Positions 8,763 through 17,109 of a stretch of DNA of 30,786 nucleotides are shown in pieces. This DNA is from Bacteroidota bacterium (lineage in GTDB: Bacteria > Bacteroidota > Bacteroidia > J057), in contig CAUJFT010000121.1 of the NCBI GenBank assembly GCA_963169475.1, positions 1 through 30,786 of the forward strand. The letters are read 5' to 3'. Below the pieces are notes generated by a model. It saw only the letters and a list, made by a program, of their open reading frames with translations. It did not search any database and was not told the origin of the DNA. Within the stretch, counting starts at the first letter, position 1. Each line of letters begins with the position of its first letter. The translations under genes and the position numbers were made by a program.

Positions 8763-10382
8763 ATGAAAGCAAAATACATCTTATCGGCAATTGCCCTACT
8801 ATTCTTAGGGACATTTGTGAGTGCCGAAAATACAGAAACCCGCTTGGGAGACCTTACGGCTTCTGGTAGTGCAAAAACGTCTGCCTTAACAGCAGCAAGT
8901 AGCGTATCCGCAGAATCTGTCCGAAATGGCGGCTGGGACGATTGGGACGACGAAGATGAATTTCAATATTCCAGAAGACTAAGAAGATTCCAACGTAACG
9001 GAAACTCGGCAAGGGGAAATCATTCGTGGGGTTATTATGACCCGTACTTCACCTCCAACGTCTATTATACAATAGGCACTCCTATGTGGAGCAACTACTT
9101 TTACTATCAACCCGTAGTGCCGGTAGTGCAGGTAAATACGTCTTGGTGGTGGGCGTTCACAGTAAGTATGTTCTATACTCCCACCTATTTTAATTACGGA
9201 TACTATAATCCTTATGGTGGTGGCTGGGGCAATGGTTGGTACGGAGGAGCAGGATACTACGGATACAATCATTGTGGCGGGTGGCACCCTCACGGTTATT
9301 GGAACGGATACAATCAGGGATTTAATAATGGTTATTGGAATGGATACAATCAAGGATATTGGGCAGGGTATAATCAAGGAATGTACAATAGCGGATATGG
9401 AAATGGGTACAATGACGACTGGTGGTACTGGCGAAAACAAGACCAAACCAACCCCAGACAAGACATTGGCGTTCATACTGTAAATAATTCCGGAAATAGT
9501 ATTCCAAGACAAAACCAGAACAGCAATAATAATATAGGAGTAAATCCCAAACCGAGTGCTACACAGATTGGTGATAATCCGCGAAATAATCCTACCTCTG
9601 TAATAACTACACCAAGACCCAAATGGGATTCGCAGGCAGAATATCAAGGCGGGGCAGTCAAAGGAAACCCATCAGAGCCGCGTCATATAGAGACAGAACC
9701 CAGACCACGAACCAGTTGGAGTACCGAACCCAGAACATCAGAAATAAATCCAACTATATCTAACCCTAAAGGCAATATGAACGGTAGCGGAAATCTTGAT
9801 AATGTACCCCGCAATAATAATCAGGGGAATTTCAACACCGAGCCGGTAAGACCCCGTCAGGAAAATTTTGATACACCGAGGAATAATCAGTATCAAAGTG
9901 AACCAAGACCCCGACAAAATGAATCCTGGAATGCACCTACTCCAAGGAGTAATTCATACCAGACTGAACCTGTAAAACCAAGACAAATAGAATCTCAACC
10001 AAGAAGTAATTATGAAAACTCTGGTGGTTTTAACTCAAATGGTAATCAAGGCTACGGCAGGCCATCAAACCAATCCGGATTTGAACAGAGCCGTCCCCGG
10101 AACAACCAACCCGGGACAGGGGCAGCGCAAAACGGACAACTCTACCCCTCCCACTCCGGTCAGCAACCGGTAGTAAAGCCCAGAACGGAGCCAAACGCTT
10201 CCGGTTACTCTCCCAGACCCCAAAGTCAGAGCAGACCAGAGCCAAGAGCTTCTCAGCCGGCACCCCGTTCATCCTCTCCAGCTCCTTCCGGAGGCAGACC
10301 CTCCTCCGGAAATACACCCGGCAAAAGAGGGGGATTATCTTACGATGAAGCTACTCACTCCGTATGGATGGTGGTTCCTTAA
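8763..10382 (+). CDS. Secreted low-complexity Gly/Tyr/Trp/Asn- then Pro/Arg-rich protein of unknown function
   Basis: 539 residues that I do not recognise as a named family. A signal peptide is clear (1-21, cleavage after FVSA). Residues 22-60 are Ser/Ala-rich, followed by an acidic Trp/Asp patch (WDDWDDEDE) and a basic Arg patch. Residues ~85-230 are aromatic and glycine-rich and include the tandem motif GYWNGYNQG (from residue 178). Residues ~230-520 are Asn/Gln/Pro/Arg-rich with irregularly repeated TEPRPR and KPRQ-like units. The final 14 residues (SYDEATHSVWMVVP) are less repetitive and might be a conserved tail. No transmembrane helix follows the signal peptide and no type IX sorting domain is evident. 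Composition suggests an unstructured or sticky extracytoplasmic polymer. The ATG at 8763 gives the signal peptide its normal form. Confidence 0.8.
   Translation: MKAKYILSAIALLFLGTFVSAENTETRLGDLTASGSAKTSALTAASSVSAESVRNGGWDDWDDEDEFQYSRRLRRFQRNGNSARGNHSWGYYDPYFTSNVYYTIGTPMWSNYFYYQPVVPVVQVNTSWWWAFTVSMFYTPTYFNYGYYNPYGGGWGNGWYGGAGYYGYNHCGGWHPHGYWNGYNQGFNNGYWNGYNQGYWAGYNQGMYNSGYGNGYNDDWWYWRKQDQTNPRQDIGVHTVNNSGNSIPRQNQNSNNNIGVNPKPSATQIGDNPRNNPTSVITTPRPKWDSQAEYQGGAVKGNPSEPRHIETEPRPRTSWSTEPRTSEINPTISNPKGNMNGSGNLDNVPRNNNQGNFNTEPVRPRQENFDTPRNNQYQSEPRPRQNESWNAPTPRSNSYQTEPVKPRQIESQPRSNYENSGGFNSNGNQGYGRPSNQSGFEQSRPRNNQPGTGAAQNGQLYPSHSGQQPVVKPRTEPNASGYSPRPQSQSRPEPRASQPAPRSSSPAPSGGRPSSGNTPGKRGGLSYDEATHSVWMVVP
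9294..9380 (+). repeat. Tandem coding repeat GYWNGYNQG
   Basis: Two 27-base copies (9294-9320 and 9330-9356) differ at two bases and are separated by codons for FNN. A third, shorter and diverged copy (YWAGYNQG) occupies 9357-9380. The repeat is in frame within the secreted low-complexity protein. Confidence 0.75.
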
Positions 10383-10431
10383 AGAGGCGTGTTGAATAAG
10401 TAACGTAGCGCGAAACCGCTATAAAATAGAT

Positions 10432-10466
10432 AAGCGAATGACTTTTAATAGTTGTTCGCTTTTTTA
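10432..10466 (+). terminator. Terminator after the low-complexity protein gene
   Basis: AAGCGAA (10432-10438) pairs with TTCGCTT (10455-10461), with an inner ACT/AGT pair, followed by a T run. It overlaps the last bases of the convergent membrane-protein gene. Confidence 0.7.
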
Positions 10467-11768
10467 TGCTTTTATATTGAGGGGCGACCTAAGCGTTTGC
10501 GCCCATAGAAAAAGGCTGATTGCAAAAGCCGGCATCAAATAATAGGGGAACACAATGGGATTCAAAAAGAAAAAAAGTGTAAAATATATCTTCAACGTCC
10601 CCAATAAATAATGTCTATAATTTAGACTCTTTCCATAATAATGATAATAAACCGCAGCAAGCCCGGAGAATAGCAATAGAATAACCATCTGCACTTTCTG
10701 CATAAGTGATATTTTTTCCATAGTAGTTGGTGCTACTATATCCAAACAAAACCAACGATTAAGGCTTATCCCATTGAATACATAAGTAGCACTATTAGGG
10801 TTACTAATCGCTCTATCCCAAGCCGCTTCGGTAGCAATCTTCCACTGCTTCAAACCTGAAAACAAAATTTCCGGGTACTGAATGACAAAGGGAATAATAT
10901 ACAGTCCCAGTATCCCCCCAATAACCCACAGAAAAAGCTTAAGAGATTGCGCCCGAGTATGATTTTGGTAATAGAAAAAACCCGCGAGCGGCAGCCAGAA
11001 AAGAATATTATACCGGGACAACAAACAAGCAATAAGCGAAACAATAATCAATACAAGATTGTCATAATAAATCCCCATGACAAGCAAAAGGTAATACGCT
11101 ACTACCAATGCTTCGGAGGTAGAAGAAAGAGAAAATTCATTATCATAAAAATAATAACTCCAAATCACGGTAGACATTATACAAATTCCTATTAGCTTTG
11201 GGAGCGGAGGTAAAGGCTTAGAGGCATAGAAATAGCCAAATACCCCGGTAGAGATGGCAAACACAAAATAGGCTACCCAACGAATATCTATACCTGCGAA
11301 TACTGCTGGTAAAAGAGGAATCCAAAAAGCCGGAAGATAAGGGGGATATACGTCATAAGTTTCAAAACGCACAATTCTGTAGGGGTGGATTCCCTCCAAA
11401 AATCGCCTTGCTTGCGCCTCCATAACCGGTAACACATCTGAATTAAAATCCATCGGGTATATAGCGAACAACTTCCGCAATTCCTCATAGGATACGGCTA
11501 CGCTCATAAAACCAACCACTGTCCATAGGATTAATTTGGCAGGTGAAAAGCTACGGGAAAGAGAGGTAGAAGAGGCTTCCTCACGAGATTGTGAGGAAGT
11601 ATATACATACATTACTGCTATACTAATACCTACAAATGCTAATAAAAACGCGCTAAGTTCATTTCCAAGTCCCCATTTTCGGCGATACCAGAAAACAAAC
11701 TGCTCTCCAATTACAAGGATAAACAATACAAATACTAAAGTAGAGTAGGAATATTTTTTAGAGAGCAT
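10464..11768 (-). CDS. Polytopic membrane protein, GT-C glycosyltransferase-like
   Basis: 434 residues from the ATG at 11768. A TTG 57 bases upstream extends the frame but would add a cysteine-rich, unlikely leader. About 10-11 hydrophobic helices are seen, starting at residue ~11. The first large extracytoplasmic loop carries MDFNSD (Asp107 and Asp111) followed by a helical stretch and GIHPY. Acidic residues in this first loop are typical of GT-C fold glycosyltransferases, which use polyprenyl-phosphate sugars at the membrane. The pattern resembles the DUF2029 (GT87) group, but I could not confirm it, and a purely structural membrane protein is possible. No sugar-metabolism neighbours. A lone -7-like TATTTTTG lies at 11815-11822 on this strand. 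Confidence 0.7.
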   Translation of the reverse strand: MLSKKYSYSTLVFVLFILVIGEQFVFWYRRKWGLGNELSAFLLAFVGISIAVMYVYTSSQSREEASSTSLSRSFSPAKLILWTVVGFMSVAVSYEELRKLFAIYPMDFNSDVLPVMEAQARRFLEGIHPYRIVRFETYDVYPPYLPAFWIPLLPAVFAGIDIRWVAYFVFAISTGVFGYFYASKPLPPLPKLIGICIMSTVIWSYYFYDNEFSLSSTSEALVVAYYLLLVMGIYYDNLVLIIVSLIACLLSRYNILFWLPLAGFFYYQNHTRAQSLKLFLWVIGGILGLYIIPFVIQYPEILFSGLKQWKIATEAAWDRAISNPNSATYVFNGISLNRWFCLDIVAPTTMEKISLMQKVQMVILLLFSGLAAVYYHYYGKSLNYRHYLLGTLKIYFTLFFFLNPIVFPYYLMPAFAISLFLWAQTLRSPLNIKA

Positions 11769-11822
11769 TACGGAGTGTCTGGTGCTTATGTTTATAAAAA
11801 ACACACACTTAAGGCAAAAATA

Positions 11823-11864
11823 CAAAAACGGGGAAGATGCACTTTTTAACGCCCACCTTCCCCG
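11823..11864 (-). terminator. Terminator after the primary sigma factor gene
   Basis: CGGGGAAG (11829-11836) pairs with CTTCCCCG (11857-11864). Read on the minus strand, the stem is followed by GTTTTTG and further T, as expected for termination of the sigma factor transcript. Confidence 0.75.
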
Positions 11865-11945
11865 ATAGTTTTATAAGTCAAACTAATTGTTGGTCAAAAA
11901 AAGGCTTTCAGCGTTACATTTCTTGTACAACCCTCATTCCTATTA

Positions 11946-12815
11946 TTATTGTCCAAGATATGTTTTAAGTCCTTTACTTCTAGAAGTATGTCTTAGCCTG
12001 CGAATAGCCTTTTCCTTTATCTGCCTTACTCTTTCGCGGGTAAGGTCAAACCGTTCCCCTATTTCTTCTAAAGTAAAAGCATGTTCAGTATTTATTCCAA
12101 AATACAAACGCACAACTTCCGCCTCTCTAAGTGTCAATGTATTAAGGGCTCTATCTACATCTCTGCTAAGACTTTCATCTATAAGAATAGAATCAGGGTC
12201 TCTTTCTGACTCATTTCGAAGCACTTCTAACAGGCTATTTTCTTCTCCTTGAATAAATGGTGCGTCAATAGAAGTATGTCTTCCGGAAATTTTAAGCGTC
12301 TCTGCAATTTCTTCTTCTGTCATTCCCTCTATTGCTTCGGCTATCTCTTCGGGAGAGGGTTCTCTTTCAAACTTTTGTTCCAAACTTGAAAAAGCCTTAC
12401 CGATTTTGTTCAAAGCTCCTACGCGATTAAGCGGAAGCCTCACAATACGGGATTGTTCTGCCAGAGCCTGAAGAATACTTTGCCGAATCCACCAAACCGC
12501 ATACGAGATAAACTTAAAGCCTCTTGTTTCATCAAAACGGCGGGCAGCTTTAATTAACCCTAAGTTCCCTTCATTGATGAGATCTCCAAGCGTAAGTCCC
12601 TGATTTTGATACTGCTTTGCCACGGATACTACAAACCGCAGATTGGCTTTGGTTAGTCTTTCCAAGGCAACTTGGTCGCCCTGCCGGATTCTTCTTGCCA
12701 ACTCTACCTCTTCATCCGGAGTAAGCAACTCTACCTTACCAATTTCTTGTAAGTATTTGTCTAGTGATTGGGATTCACGATTAGTAATTTGCTTACTGAT
12801 TTTTAGCTGTCTCAT
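11946..12815 (-). CDS. rpoD: Primary RNA polymerase sigma factor (sigma-70, Bacteroidota RpoD/SigA type)
   Basis: 289 residues, the short form typical of Bacteroidota housekeeping sigma factors, with no long region 1.1. Region 1.2 lies at ~16-45 (LDKYLQEIG, LLTPDEEVELARRI). Region 2 lies at ~50-120, including NLRFVVSVAKQYQNQGL, DLINEGNLGLIKAARRFD and the -10 recognition/melting segment FISYAVWWIRQSI. Region 3 follows (IVRLPLNRVGALNKI), and region 4 occupies ~215-285 with helix-turn-helix FTLEEIGERFDLTRERVRQI. It directs RNA polymerase to the TTG/TAnnTTTG promoters seen in this window. It is transcribed alone, with a terminator behind it. I found no perfect promoter of that type in front of it. 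Confidence 0.95.
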   Translation of the reverse strand: MRQLKISKQITNRESQSLDKYLQEIGKVELLTPDEEVELARRIRQGDQVALERLTKANLRFVVSVAKQYQNQGLTLGDLINEGNLGLIKAARRFDETRGFKFISYAVWWIRQSILQALAEQSRIVRLPLNRVGALNKIGKAFSSLEQKFEREPSPEEIAEAIEGMTEEEIAETLKISGRHTSIDAPFIQGEENSLLEVLRNESERDPDSILIDESLSRDVDRALNTLTLREAEVVRLYFGINTEHAFTLEEIGERFDLTRERVRQIKEKAIRRLRHTSRSKGLKTYLGQ

Positions 12816-12923
12816 GTAGTATTATTAAAACTAAAAAATTAATTGGAGAAAACACATTCAGCCTGATTCAAACAAGGAATGTATATGAAATTTGAGGTCT
12901 AACTTAAATGTACAAAGAATTGT

Positions 12924-12967
12924 TTAAAAAAAAATAAATAAAGGGACTACGACAAATCCCTTTATTT
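12924..12967 (-). terminator. Terminator after the universal stress protein gene
   Basis: An 11-base perfect stem (12936-12946 with 12957-12967, AAATAAAGGGA type) is followed on the minus strand by a run of nine T. Confidence 0.85.
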
Positions 12968-12992
12968 AGAAGTTTCACGACTAAACTACAAT

Positions 12993-13853
12993 TTATCCGA
13001 AAATTGAACCTAATCTTTTGGATATATAGAGATTGGAGGGGCGAATGCTTACCACCGGAATTTTAGCACGGTTCACGATATGCTCTGCGGTAGAACCCAC
13101 AAAATATTCTTTAATACTTTTTTCCTGCTGGGTCATAATACAGATGAAATCAGCCTCACATTCTTCTGCATATTTAAGCACTGCATTTCCTATATCTTCG
13201 GAGGTCTCTAACAAGGCTTTCTCAACAGAAATCCCTTGATTCTGAATATAGTTTACTACATGCTCTAGCTGTTTTGTCATTATCGCTACATCATCACCAC
13301 TATTAGCCACAGAGGCTACATGTATAGTAGCATTAAACTTTTGGGCAAGTTCAAGTGCTTTTGAAAGTTTCTCCTTCGTTTCCTTTGTTACATCTAAGGG
13401 CAGGAGAATTTTATTTACAATGCCATCAGGCATAGGCTCCCTTACAGTAACTATAGGACAAGAAGCCGACCGAATTACTCGAGAGGCATTGCTTCCGATA
13501 AAAAACTCTTCAAACCCGGAGGCACCGTGCGTTCCCATTATGATAGTAATAGGGTCAATCTCTAATGCTGCTTCGATAATTTTTTTAAACGGCTTTCCTA
13601 CCTTAACCAGAGAAGATACTTGAACATTTTGCGCAAGATTAAGCAAAGCCACCTTGTCATTTACAGTTTTTCTTGCAATCATTACTTCCGGCTCTTCCTC
13701 ATAATCAAATCGAAGCGTAGGCGGCTCTACGACATATAAGATAACAATTTCTGCATCGTAGGCTTTTGCAAATGCTTCACAAGTACCCCACGCATTCATA
13801 GAGGATTCCGAAAAATCAGAGGGAAATAAAATTTTTTGTTTGTTTGTTTGCAT
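12993..13853 (-). CDS. Tandem universal stress protein (two UspA domains)
   Basis: 286 residues comprising two Usp domains (~1-140 and ~145-275), which fold as Rossmann-like alpha/beta units and act in the cytoplasm. The first domain has the ATP-binding set: Asp13 (PSDFS) and G-x2-G-x9-G-S (Gly107, Gly110, Gly120, Ser121 in GTHGASGFEEFFIGS). The second has lost the first two glycines of that motif (MTQQEKSIKEYFVGS), so it probably does not bind ATP in the usual way. Tandem Usps with one degenerate domain are common. Client process unknown. A strong promoter precedes it and a strong terminator follows. Confidence 0.9.
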   Translation of the reverse strand: MQTNKQKILFPSDFSESSMNAWGTCEAFAKAYDAEIVILYVVEPPTLRFDYEEEPEVMIARKTVNDKVALLNLAQNVQVSSLVKVGKPFKKIIEAALEIDPITIIMGTHGASGFEEFFIGSNASRVIRSASCPIVTVREPMPDGIVNKILLPLDVTKETKEKLSKALELAQKFNATIHVASVANSGDDVAIMTKQLEHVVNYIQNQGISVEKALLETSEDIGNAVLKYAEECEADFICIMTQQEKSIKEYFVGSTAEHIVNRAKIPVVSIRPSNLYISKRLGSIFG

Positions 13854-13900
13854 AAAAAATACGGAAAATGATAAAAAATAGATAGTTATGATAACCTCCG

Positions 13901-13931
13901 CAAAACTACGATAAATTTAAATTACGTACAA
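13901..13931 (-). promoter_or_regulatory. Promoter of the universal stress protein gene
   Basis: On the minus strand, TTG (13931-13929) and TAGTTTTG (13908-13901) are separated by 20 bases, matching the Bacteroidota consensus. The -7 element lies 47 bases upstream of the ATG. Confidence 0.65.
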
Positions 13932-14018
13932 ACATTTACCACAAAAAAACTTAAAACCTACAAAAAGCTGCTACGAATAACAATCTTGACGTTTTTTTAA
14001 AAAAAAATGATTTTTATT

Positions 14019-14048
14019 TTGTCATAATAAAAAAAGGGCGTACATTTG
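14019..14048 (+). promoter_or_regulatory. Promoter of tRNA-His
   Basis: TTG at 14019-14021 and TACATTTG at 14041-14048 with a 19-base spacer is an exact Bacteroidota consensus promoter. The -7 element ends 15 bases before the tRNA, leaving a very short 5' leader. Confidence 0.8.
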
Positions 14049-14063
14049 CACCACATTTTATAC

Positions 14064-14138
14064 GGAGGGTGTAGTTCAGTAGGTTAGAATGTCAGTTTGT
14101 GGCACTGAAGGTCGTGGGTTCGAATCCCATCACTCTCC
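14064..14138 (+). tRNA. tRNA-His (anticodon GTG)
   Basis: A full cloverleaf can be folded: an eight-pair acceptor stem including the extra G(-1):C73 pair typical of tRNA-His, U8/A9, a D arm, an anticodon stem TCAGT/ACTGA with loop TTGTGGC (anticodon GTG at 14099-14101), and a T arm GTGGG-TTCGAAT-CCCAT. The acceptor 3' side CACTCTCC is followed by CAC, so the CCA end does not appear to be encoded. One G-T wobble closes the acceptor middle. Confidence 0.93.
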
Positions 14139-14147
14139 CACTGTTTC

Positions 14148-14184
14148 AAGCGTTTCAAAACATTTGGGTTGAAACGCTTTTTTA
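14148..14184 (+). terminator. Terminator after tRNA-His, abutting the SDR gene
   Basis: An 11-base perfect stem (14148-14158 with 14169-14179, AAGCGTTTCAA type) is followed by a T run to 14183. It ends only 12 bases before the next ATG, with no consensus promoter in between. Confidence 0.85.
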
Positions 14185-14196
14185 TTGGTGAGTAAT

Positions 14197-15186
14197 ATGA
14201 AGGTCTTAGTTACAGGAGGCACAGGTTTTTTAGGAGAATACCTCGTGAGGGAGCTACTCTCTCACCATTATGAGGTAATTCTTTTGGTAAGGAATCCAGA
14301 AACGAATCCGTTTTGCAATCATCAAAATGTTGTCTCTTTGGAGGGAGACATTCTTGATATTATGGCACTTGAATTAGCAGTACAAGAAGCCGATTACGTA
14401 ATTCATGCTGCTGCGATGGTAAGTTTTCAGGCTTCGTCTTATGCTAAGATGAATCAAATCAACGTAGAAGGAACAGCAAACCTCGTTAATGTCTGTTTAG
14501 AAGGTGGAGTAAAAAAATTAATATTTATAAGCTCAATAGCAGCATTAGGGCGTACCGTAGGGCAGGAGCAAATCACGGAAAACACAAAGTGGGTTAATTC
14601 TCCCCTTAACTCTCGCTACGCAAACTCCAAACGCAAAGCCGAATTAGAGGTATTCAGAGGTAAAGAGGAGGGGCTTGAGGTAGCCATCTTGTGTCCGGGT
14701 GTCATTCTGGGTGCTGGTGATTGGGACAGAAGCTCCGGAAAGATTTTTAAAATCATTCATCAAGGGTTATTATTTTACAATCGGGGAATCAATGGATATG
14801 TAGGGGCGCCAGACGTAGCAAAAGCGGCACGGCTTATGATAGAATCCCCAATAAAGAACGGGGAGCGTTTTATCCTTGTCGCCGATAGCCTAAGCCAGAA
14901 AACGCTTTTTACCTTGATTGCCAATAGTATGAAAAAAAAGCCCCCTCGCTGGGAGCTACCTCCTTTCTTGGCATATATCGCCGGATTTGCATTTGAAATG
15001 TGGGGAAAAATTACAGGAAAAAACCCCTTGATTTCACGCGAAACGGTGCGAACCTCCTTACATCAGCATTATTATGACGGAAGTAAAATAGTTAGAGAAT
15101 TGGACTTCCAATACACACCCTTAGCGCAAGTCATAGAGGAAGCCGGAGCAGACTATCTGGTCAAGCAACAAAAGCTACTAACCTAA
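14197..15186 (+). CDS. NAD(P)-dependent extended SDR (epimerase/dehydratase or dihydroflavonol-reductase-like)
   Basis: 329 residues. I start at the ATG at 14197 because the frame's upstream TTG/GTG codons lie inside the terminator spacer. The N-terminal nucleotide-binding motif TGGTGFLG occupies residues 6-13 directly after the first strand. GD at 50-51 and HAAA at 70-73 follow. Ser112/Ser113 (ISSIAALG) and the catalytic pair Tyr141/Lys145 (YANSK) complete the extended short-chain dehydrogenase set. CPGVILGAGDWD and the C-terminal half resemble the dihydroflavonol-4-reductase/HpnA-like branch. The substrate is unknown, probably a nucleotide sugar, sterol or hydroxyketone-type compound. It has no separate promoter that I recognise and may rely on readthrough from the tRNA-His unit. 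Confidence 0.85.
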   Translation: MKVLVTGGTGFLGEYLVRELLSHHYEVILLVRNPETNPFCNHQNVVSLEGDILDIMALELAVQEADYVIHAAAMVSFQASSYAKMNQINVEGTANLVNVCLEGGVKKLIFISSIAALGRTVGQEQITENTKWVNSPLNSRYANSKRKAELEVFRGKEEGLEVAILCPGVILGAGDWDRSSGKIFKIIHQGLLFYNRGINGYVGAPDVAKAARLMIESPIKNGERFILVADSLSQKTLFTLIANSMKKKPPRWELPPFLAYIAGFAFEMWGKITGKNPLISRETVRTSLHQHYYDGSKIVRELDFQYTPLAQVIEEAGADYLVKQQKLLT

Positions 15187-15223
15187 CTCTACCTAAAAGT
15201 TATTTTTTCGGGGAGTAACATAG

Positions 15224-16783
15224 TTAAGGGGTTTCACTTTGTGCAATTTTAGAACCGGCATCGTCCCACGATATTTTTACGCGTTTCTTCTCTGTATTAT
15301 CCCAATTTGAAAGCCTAAAAACTAACATCTTACCTTCTCTTAACCAATCTAAACTATACACATAAAATCCTTTATAATTCTTATCTCCTATCTGACAATA
15401 GGGAGTATAAGTATTGCCTTGATATACTGCAAGTATTGTCTTGGTACTCCCATTCTCAATTCTTATTATAGAAATAATCTCTTCGTAACAATTTTTACAA
15501 CTCCCCCACCCGTTAGGATTGTACGCGGTTTTATTTTTGAGAATCAAGCCCGCAGAGCCGTCCGGAAAAGAGAACGTATGGCTATAAAGCGATTCCCGCT
15601 TATTTTTATTAGCCTTCATAATTTCCGACTCAAATACTTGTCCATTGATTATAAAATATTCACTAGTTTTGGCATTGGTATTCACGCCCTCTGTATCTAC
15701 ACTTAATTTCTTAACGTTATTTTTGGCAAGGTCTTCATAGGAGGCATAGCGGATAGGGAGTTTTGAAAATTTAATTTCGAGTAGAGACTTGCTCATATTC
15801 TGCTCGCCAAAAGCAATCATATCCGTTTCCACGCTTGTAGCAATCCAGCCGGTATCTGTAAAGGCATATACGGGACGGAAGTCTAATTTATTAAAGACGG
15901 CATCGGGTACTTCGGAGATATTCGTTCTTAACGCCCTTTTAAAACGGATATTATTAAAAGTAACAGGGACTCCCTTCGCTCTATATTGAGAGGTCGAAAG
16001 AATGGTAGTCGCTTTGCCTTGCCCGTCTTTATCAATGATGTCCACCATAAATCGAATTTCTTCCATTTTGGGTAGTTGAACAAATCCCAGTGCCTTTACA
16101 GAAAATTGCGCACTAATGGTATAGCCATAGTTTGTTTTATCTACGACATATCTCACTCCTTCGAGGAGGTCTCCTATCTGGTAGCCCCACATTTTTTCCA
16201 GAATTTGGAAGTTGTTTTTATTGAGCAAAATGGGGCTTCTTTTATCGGGATAAAGTCCAAAGACCACTATTCCGTAGTCCACGGTACATTCTTTTATATT
16301 TTCGGGGTAAGGGACAGTGAGTTTTTTAGCCTTTACGTCTTTAGCAGTAGGGTAATCGTATTCGGAAAGGAAAGAACCCATTTTGAGGCTTGGAGCATAC
16401 TCCGAATACACACTGAAAAAACGGGGTAAGCGGGTCTTTTCGTAGGGGTTAGATTGCCCCGAACTATATATATATTTGGGGTGAAAATTATACTCAAAAT
16501 CTCTGGGAAAGGCAGAAGCGGGTAAGGCAAACGAAACTTCTACATGGTCTGTTTCAAGATTATCCGGCTTATTTTCAATGATGTCATCTTTTACATCTAT
16601 CGTAACCGAAAGATATTCTCCATCGCAAAATAGCTTTACAGAAGCCTTTGCGTCCCATTTATTCCTGATGTTCTCTTTTCCCGAAACCACAAAAAGGCTG
16701 TCTTCATAAAAGTCAGGCTTTTGGGCTTTTGCTGCGCTTGGCAAAAGTAAATATGCAGAAAAGACAAGAATTACCGCACGCAT
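15224..16783 (-). CDS. Secreted protein with a CBM9/DOMON-like domain
   Basis: 519 residues from the ATG at 16783. An in-frame ATG 36 bases upstream (16819) is possible, but the later start gives a compact signal peptide (RAVILVFSAYLLLPSAAKAQ). Residues ~30-90 (WDAKASVKLFCDGEYLSVTI, then a DHVEVSFALP strand) and ~215-265 (YGYTISAQFSVKALGF, IRFMVDIIDKDGQ) resemble the two halves of a carbohydrate-binding module family 9 beta-sandwich, separated by a long insertion. The second half of the protein is unrecognised; it contains a CKNC pair (cysteines three apart). The protein is probably periplasmic or surface-exposed. Ligand unknown; sugar or heme binding is only a fold-based guess. Confidence 0.65.
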   Translation of the reverse strand: MRAVILVFSAYLLLPSAAKAQKPDFYEDSLFVVSGKENIRNKWDAKASVKLFCDGEYLSVTIDVKDDIIENKPDNLETDHVEVSFALPASAFPRDFEYNFHPKYIYSSGQSNPYEKTRLPRFFSVYSEYAPSLKMGSFLSEYDYPTAKDVKAKKLTVPYPENIKECTVDYGIVVFGLYPDKRSPILLNKNNFQILEKMWGYQIGDLLEGVRYVVDKTNYGYTISAQFSVKALGFVQLPKMEEIRFMVDIIDKDGQGKATTILSTSQYRAKGVPVTFNNIRFKRALRTNISEVPDAVFNKLDFRPVYAFTDTGWIATSVETDMIAFGEQNMSKSLLEIKFSKLPIRYASYEDLAKNNVKKLSVDTEGVNTNAKTSEYFIINGQVFESEIMKANKNKRESLYSHTFSFPDGSAGLILKNKTAYNPNGWGSCKNCYEEIISIIRIENGSTKTILAVYQGNTYTPYCQIGDKNYKGFYVYSLDWLREGKMLVFRLSNWDNTEKKRVKISWDDAGSKIAQSETP

Positions 16784-17109
16784 ATTTTGTGATTCATTTA
16801 TATTGAAAGGCAAAAACATGTTTTTTATCTCAGCCTACAACCAACGTTTAATAGTTAAGCCTAAACACAATAACAACTTGAACGGAAAAAGTAGGATTAT
16901 GGTTTGAAGTATTATCTATTTTTTTTTGCGAAATACAAGAAAAATTGGTAATGTTTTTAATTAGGATTTAGAAAAAGTGGCAATATTGCATTCTCAAAAC
17001 AATATCATATATAGCGACAATCTGTTGTATATAATGAAGTTTTTCCTCTTCGTTTATAGTAAATTCTTTCGTGGAGAGGATTTACTTTCCTTAACATCAC
17101 CCACAACTA

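Noticed and set aside
8979..9647. 222-codon ORF antisense to the low-complexity protein gene
   Set aside because: It arises from the repetitive Gly/Tyr/Asn codons on the other strand, giving an Ile/Ser/Val-rich shadow without domain content.
11769..11825. Upstream TTG extension of the GT-C-like membrane protein
   Set aside because: It would add 19 residues with two cysteines before a normal membrane-protein start. The ATG at 11768 gives a standard N-terminus.
16980..16989. GCAATATTGC palindrome between the CBM9-like and kinase genes
   Set aside because: A single 10-base palindrome with no second copy or position relative to a recognised promoter; not enough for an operator call.
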